DNA from: Rhodoferax sp. OV413
GTDB taxonomy: Bacteria > Pseudomonadota > Gammaproteobacteria > Burkholderiales > Burkholderiaceae_C
Assembly (NCBI GenBank): GCA_945861195.1
Contig: CAMATS010000133.1
Span: 1-6,429 of the forward strand
Reading direction: 5' to 3'
Length of the DNA stretch: 6,429 nt
Within the stretch, counting starts at the first letter, position 1, and each line of letters starts with the position of its first letter. This document shows, piece after piece, positions 5,432 through 6,429 of the stretch. The translations under genes were made by a program, and so were the position numbers. The notes beneath the pieces were generated by a model that saw only the letters and a list, made by a program, of their open reading frames with translations, ran no database searches and had not been told where the DNA came from.

Positions 5432-6400
5432 GTGGGTGTTGCCCCCACGCTCGGCACTGCGTGTCCTTCGCTGCCCCCCGAGGGGGCTAATCCACCTTGG
5501 GGCGGCCCGGCGGTGGATTCCGTTGCCCCCACGCTCGGCACTTCGTCTGCTGCGCTGCCCCCCGAGGGGGCTCGACCGGCTTGGGGCGGCCCGGCGCCGG
5601 TCGTGGCCGTCGCCCCCACGCTTGTCGCTGCGCGTCCGCTTTTTCAGACCATTGCGGTCATCGCCTATCCACGCATCAGCAATTTGGATGAATTTCAGCC
5701 GCTCAAAAACATCCCCGGGGTGCGTCTGCTGTGGGTGCGCAGCCCGGTTGAGTTGGCTGGCCTGGTGCCGGGGCGCGACTGGATTGTGCTGCCCGGCTCC
5801 AAGCACACCAGCGGTGACCTGGCCTGGCTGCGGGCACAGGGGCTGGCGGCGTCAGTCGCGGCGTTTGCTGGGCAGGGCGGGGCGGTGCTGGGCATTTGCG
5901 GCGGCTTGCAAATGCTTGGCGAGGCACTGATCGACCCACACGGTATCGACGGCAATGCGCCGGGCTTGGGCCTGCTGACGCTGGTGACCGTGTTTGAGGT
6001 GGATAAGACAGTGCGCCACACGCAGGCCAGGTTTGGGCCGGTACGGGGCCTCTGGGCCGGCCTGAGTGGCGTGACGGTGAGCGGCTACGAAATCCACCAC
6101 GGCCACACGCAGCAGGCGGGCCTGGCCCAGGCCAGTGAGCTGGCCCAGCCGGCCATGCCCGACGGGCTGGCCTGGCAAAACCCGGCCGGTAACGTGCTGG
6201 GGCTGTATTTGCACGGCCTGTTTGAAGACCCCGCCGCGCTGCAGGCCCTGTTTGACCCAGGCGGCACCCAGGCCCTGCCTACGCTTGATGCGGTGTTTGA
6301 TGGCCTGGCCGACTACATTGGTAGATACTTCGAGCCTGATTTTCTGGCTGGTTTGATTCAACCGAGCTGTCCAAGCGCAAGTGCAACTGAAAGCCTTTAA
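5432..6400 (+). CDS. cobQ: Cobyric acid synthase, C-terminal glutamine amidotransferase half only (truncated CobQ/CbiP)
   Basis: From about residue 73 (counting from GTG 5432) the frame is a recognisable CobQ/CbiP GATase domain. It has IAVIAYPRISNLDEF, VLPGSKHTSGDLAWLR, the nucleophile elbow GICGGLQMLG (Cys156, TGC 5897-5899), SGYEIHHGHT, and GLYLHGLFED with catalytic His261. CobQ amidates the b, d, e and g side chains of adenosylcobyrinic a,c-diamide, using glutamine and ATP, in cobalamin synthesis. The family is about 480-500 residues; the N-terminal dethiobiotin-synthetase-like half with its Walker A motif is missing. Upstream the frame runs through a palindromic repeat array, giving a Pro/Gly/Ala-rich peptide unlike CobQ. 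No ATG or clear ribosome binding site is present; GTG 5432, 5513 or 5603 are possible starts. Ammonia made by an isolated GATase would have no partner synthetase here, so it may be a remnant despite intact catalytic residues. The PGSK, GICGG and YLHGLF pattern favours CobQ over CobB. Confidence 0.7.
   Translation: MGVAPTLGTACPSLPPEGANPPWGGPAVDSVAPTLGTSSAALPPEGARPAWGGPAPVVAVAPTLVAARPLFQTIAVIAYPRISNLDEFQPLKNIPGVRLLWVRSPVELAGLVPGRDWIVLPGSKHTSGDLAWLRAQGLAASVAAFAGQGGAVLGICGGLQMLGEALIDPHGIDGNAPGLGLLTLVTVFEVDKTVRHTQARFGPVRGLWAGLSGVTVSGYEIHHGHTQQAGLAQASELAQPAMPDGLAWQNPAGNVLGLYLHGLFEDPAALQALFDPGGTQALPTLDAVFDGLADYIGRYFEPDFLAGLIQPSCPSASATESL
5489..5519 (+). other. Stem-loop of repeat copy 1
   Basis: AATCCACC (5489-5496) pairs perfectly with GGTGGATT (5512-5519) around a 15-nt loop, TTGGGGCGGCCCGGC. 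No T-tract follows, so it is not a standard intrinsic terminator, though it could stabilise or end the era transcript by another route. The loop is identical to that of copy 2 while the stem is not. Confidence 0.7.
5573..5603 (+). other. Stem-loop of repeat copy 2
   Basis: CGACCGGC (5573-5580) pairs perfectly with GCCGGTCG (5596-5603) around the same 15-nt loop as copy 1. Compared with copy 1, five of the eight base pairs are changed, and every change is compensated on the other arm. Confidence 0.7.
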
Positions 6401-6403
6401 CCC

Positions 6404-6429
6404 ATGATTGCAAACCCGTCCCTTCTGCC
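6404..6429 (+). CDS. Possible start of a further gene, cut by the window edge
   Basis: An ATG at 6404 lies three bases after the CobQ-type stop codon and reads MIANPSLL to the end of the window. The tight spacing is what an operon neighbour would show, and cobQ is usually within a cobalamin gene cluster. Eight codons are too few to name a product and no strong ribosome binding site is seen. Confidence 0.25.

Larger units (their letters stand above)
5438..5640. repeat. Tandem palindromic GC-rich repeat array (two full copies and a partial third)
   Basis: Copy 1 is 5438-5521 (84 bp), copy 2 is 5522-5608 (87 bp), and a partial copy 3 is 5609 to about 5640. Copies 1 and 2 share three blocks: GTTGCCCCCACGCTCGGCAC at the start, CGCTGCCCCCCGAGGGGGCT in the middle, and TTGGGGCGGCCCGGC near the end. 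Between the last two blocks and after the third lie 8-bp arms that differ between copies but are perfectly complementary within each copy (5489-5496 with 5512-5519; 5573-5580 with 5596-5603). A short hairpin GCCCCC-CGA-GGGGGC lies in both (5473-5487, 5557-5571). It starts 13 bp after the era stop and resembles REP/BIME-type intergenic elements; I believe similar elements are scattered in Comamonadaceae genomes, but this is from memory. Confidence 0.85.

Noticed and set aside
5425..5521. Intrinsic terminator for the era transcript in repeat copy 1
   Set aside because: The stem-loops are strong but no T-tract follows, so standard intrinsic termination is not supported.
5029..5619. - strand open frame across the era end and the repeat array
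   Set aside because: Its repetitive Gly/Pro/Ala product is a translation of the palindromic repeat, and the rest is antisense to era.
5438..5640. CRISPR array
   Set aside because: The units are 84-87 bp, each with internal stems and no unique spacer between constant repeats of 23-47 bp, and no cas gene is present.

Overview
The window looks like chromosomal DNA from a betaproteobacterium of the order Burkholderiales, most likely family Comamonadaceae (Rhodoferax/Polaromonas-like). The basis is the protein style of LepA, LepB, RNase III and Era, the high GC content with GC-rich third positions, and the order mucD - lepA - lepB - rnc - era, which is conserved in beta- and gammaproteobacteria. 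The genus is inferred from memory of family sequences, not from a search.

Layout, all genes on the + strand. Positions 1-322 are the end of a DegQ/MucD-type periplasmic serine protease (second PDZ domain only). Positions 323-889 are a gene-free, partly AT-rich gap. It holds a 13-bp RNA hairpin (419-447), two helically phased DnaA-box-like repeats (680-699), a possible small RNA or leader, and a strong intrinsic terminator (815-845) 44 bp before lepA. Positions 890-5424 are a tight operon: lepA (elongation factor 4), lepB (signal peptidase I), rnc (RNase III) and era (ribosome-assembly GTPase). The lepA/lepB (TAATG) and rnc/era (ATGA) junctions overlap, which suggests translational coupling. 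Together the operon serves translation fidelity, protein export, rRNA processing and 30S maturation.

After era the expected order breaks. Instead of recO/pdxJ there is a tandem, GC-rich, palindromic repeat (two full copies of 84 and 87 bp and a partial third, 5438-about 5640). An open frame that runs through it encodes only the C-terminal glutamine-amidotransferase half of cobyric acid synthase (CobQ/CbiP), to 6400. The amidotransferase residues are intact but the N-terminal ATP-binding half is absent. A possible next start codon lies at 6404.

The operon itself is ordinary core genome. The parts worth a second look are the repeat array, whose two copies have different stems that are each perfectly self-complementary; the era-to-half-cobQ junction at that array (rearrangement, decay or assembly join); and the structured leader/terminator region upstream of lepA.
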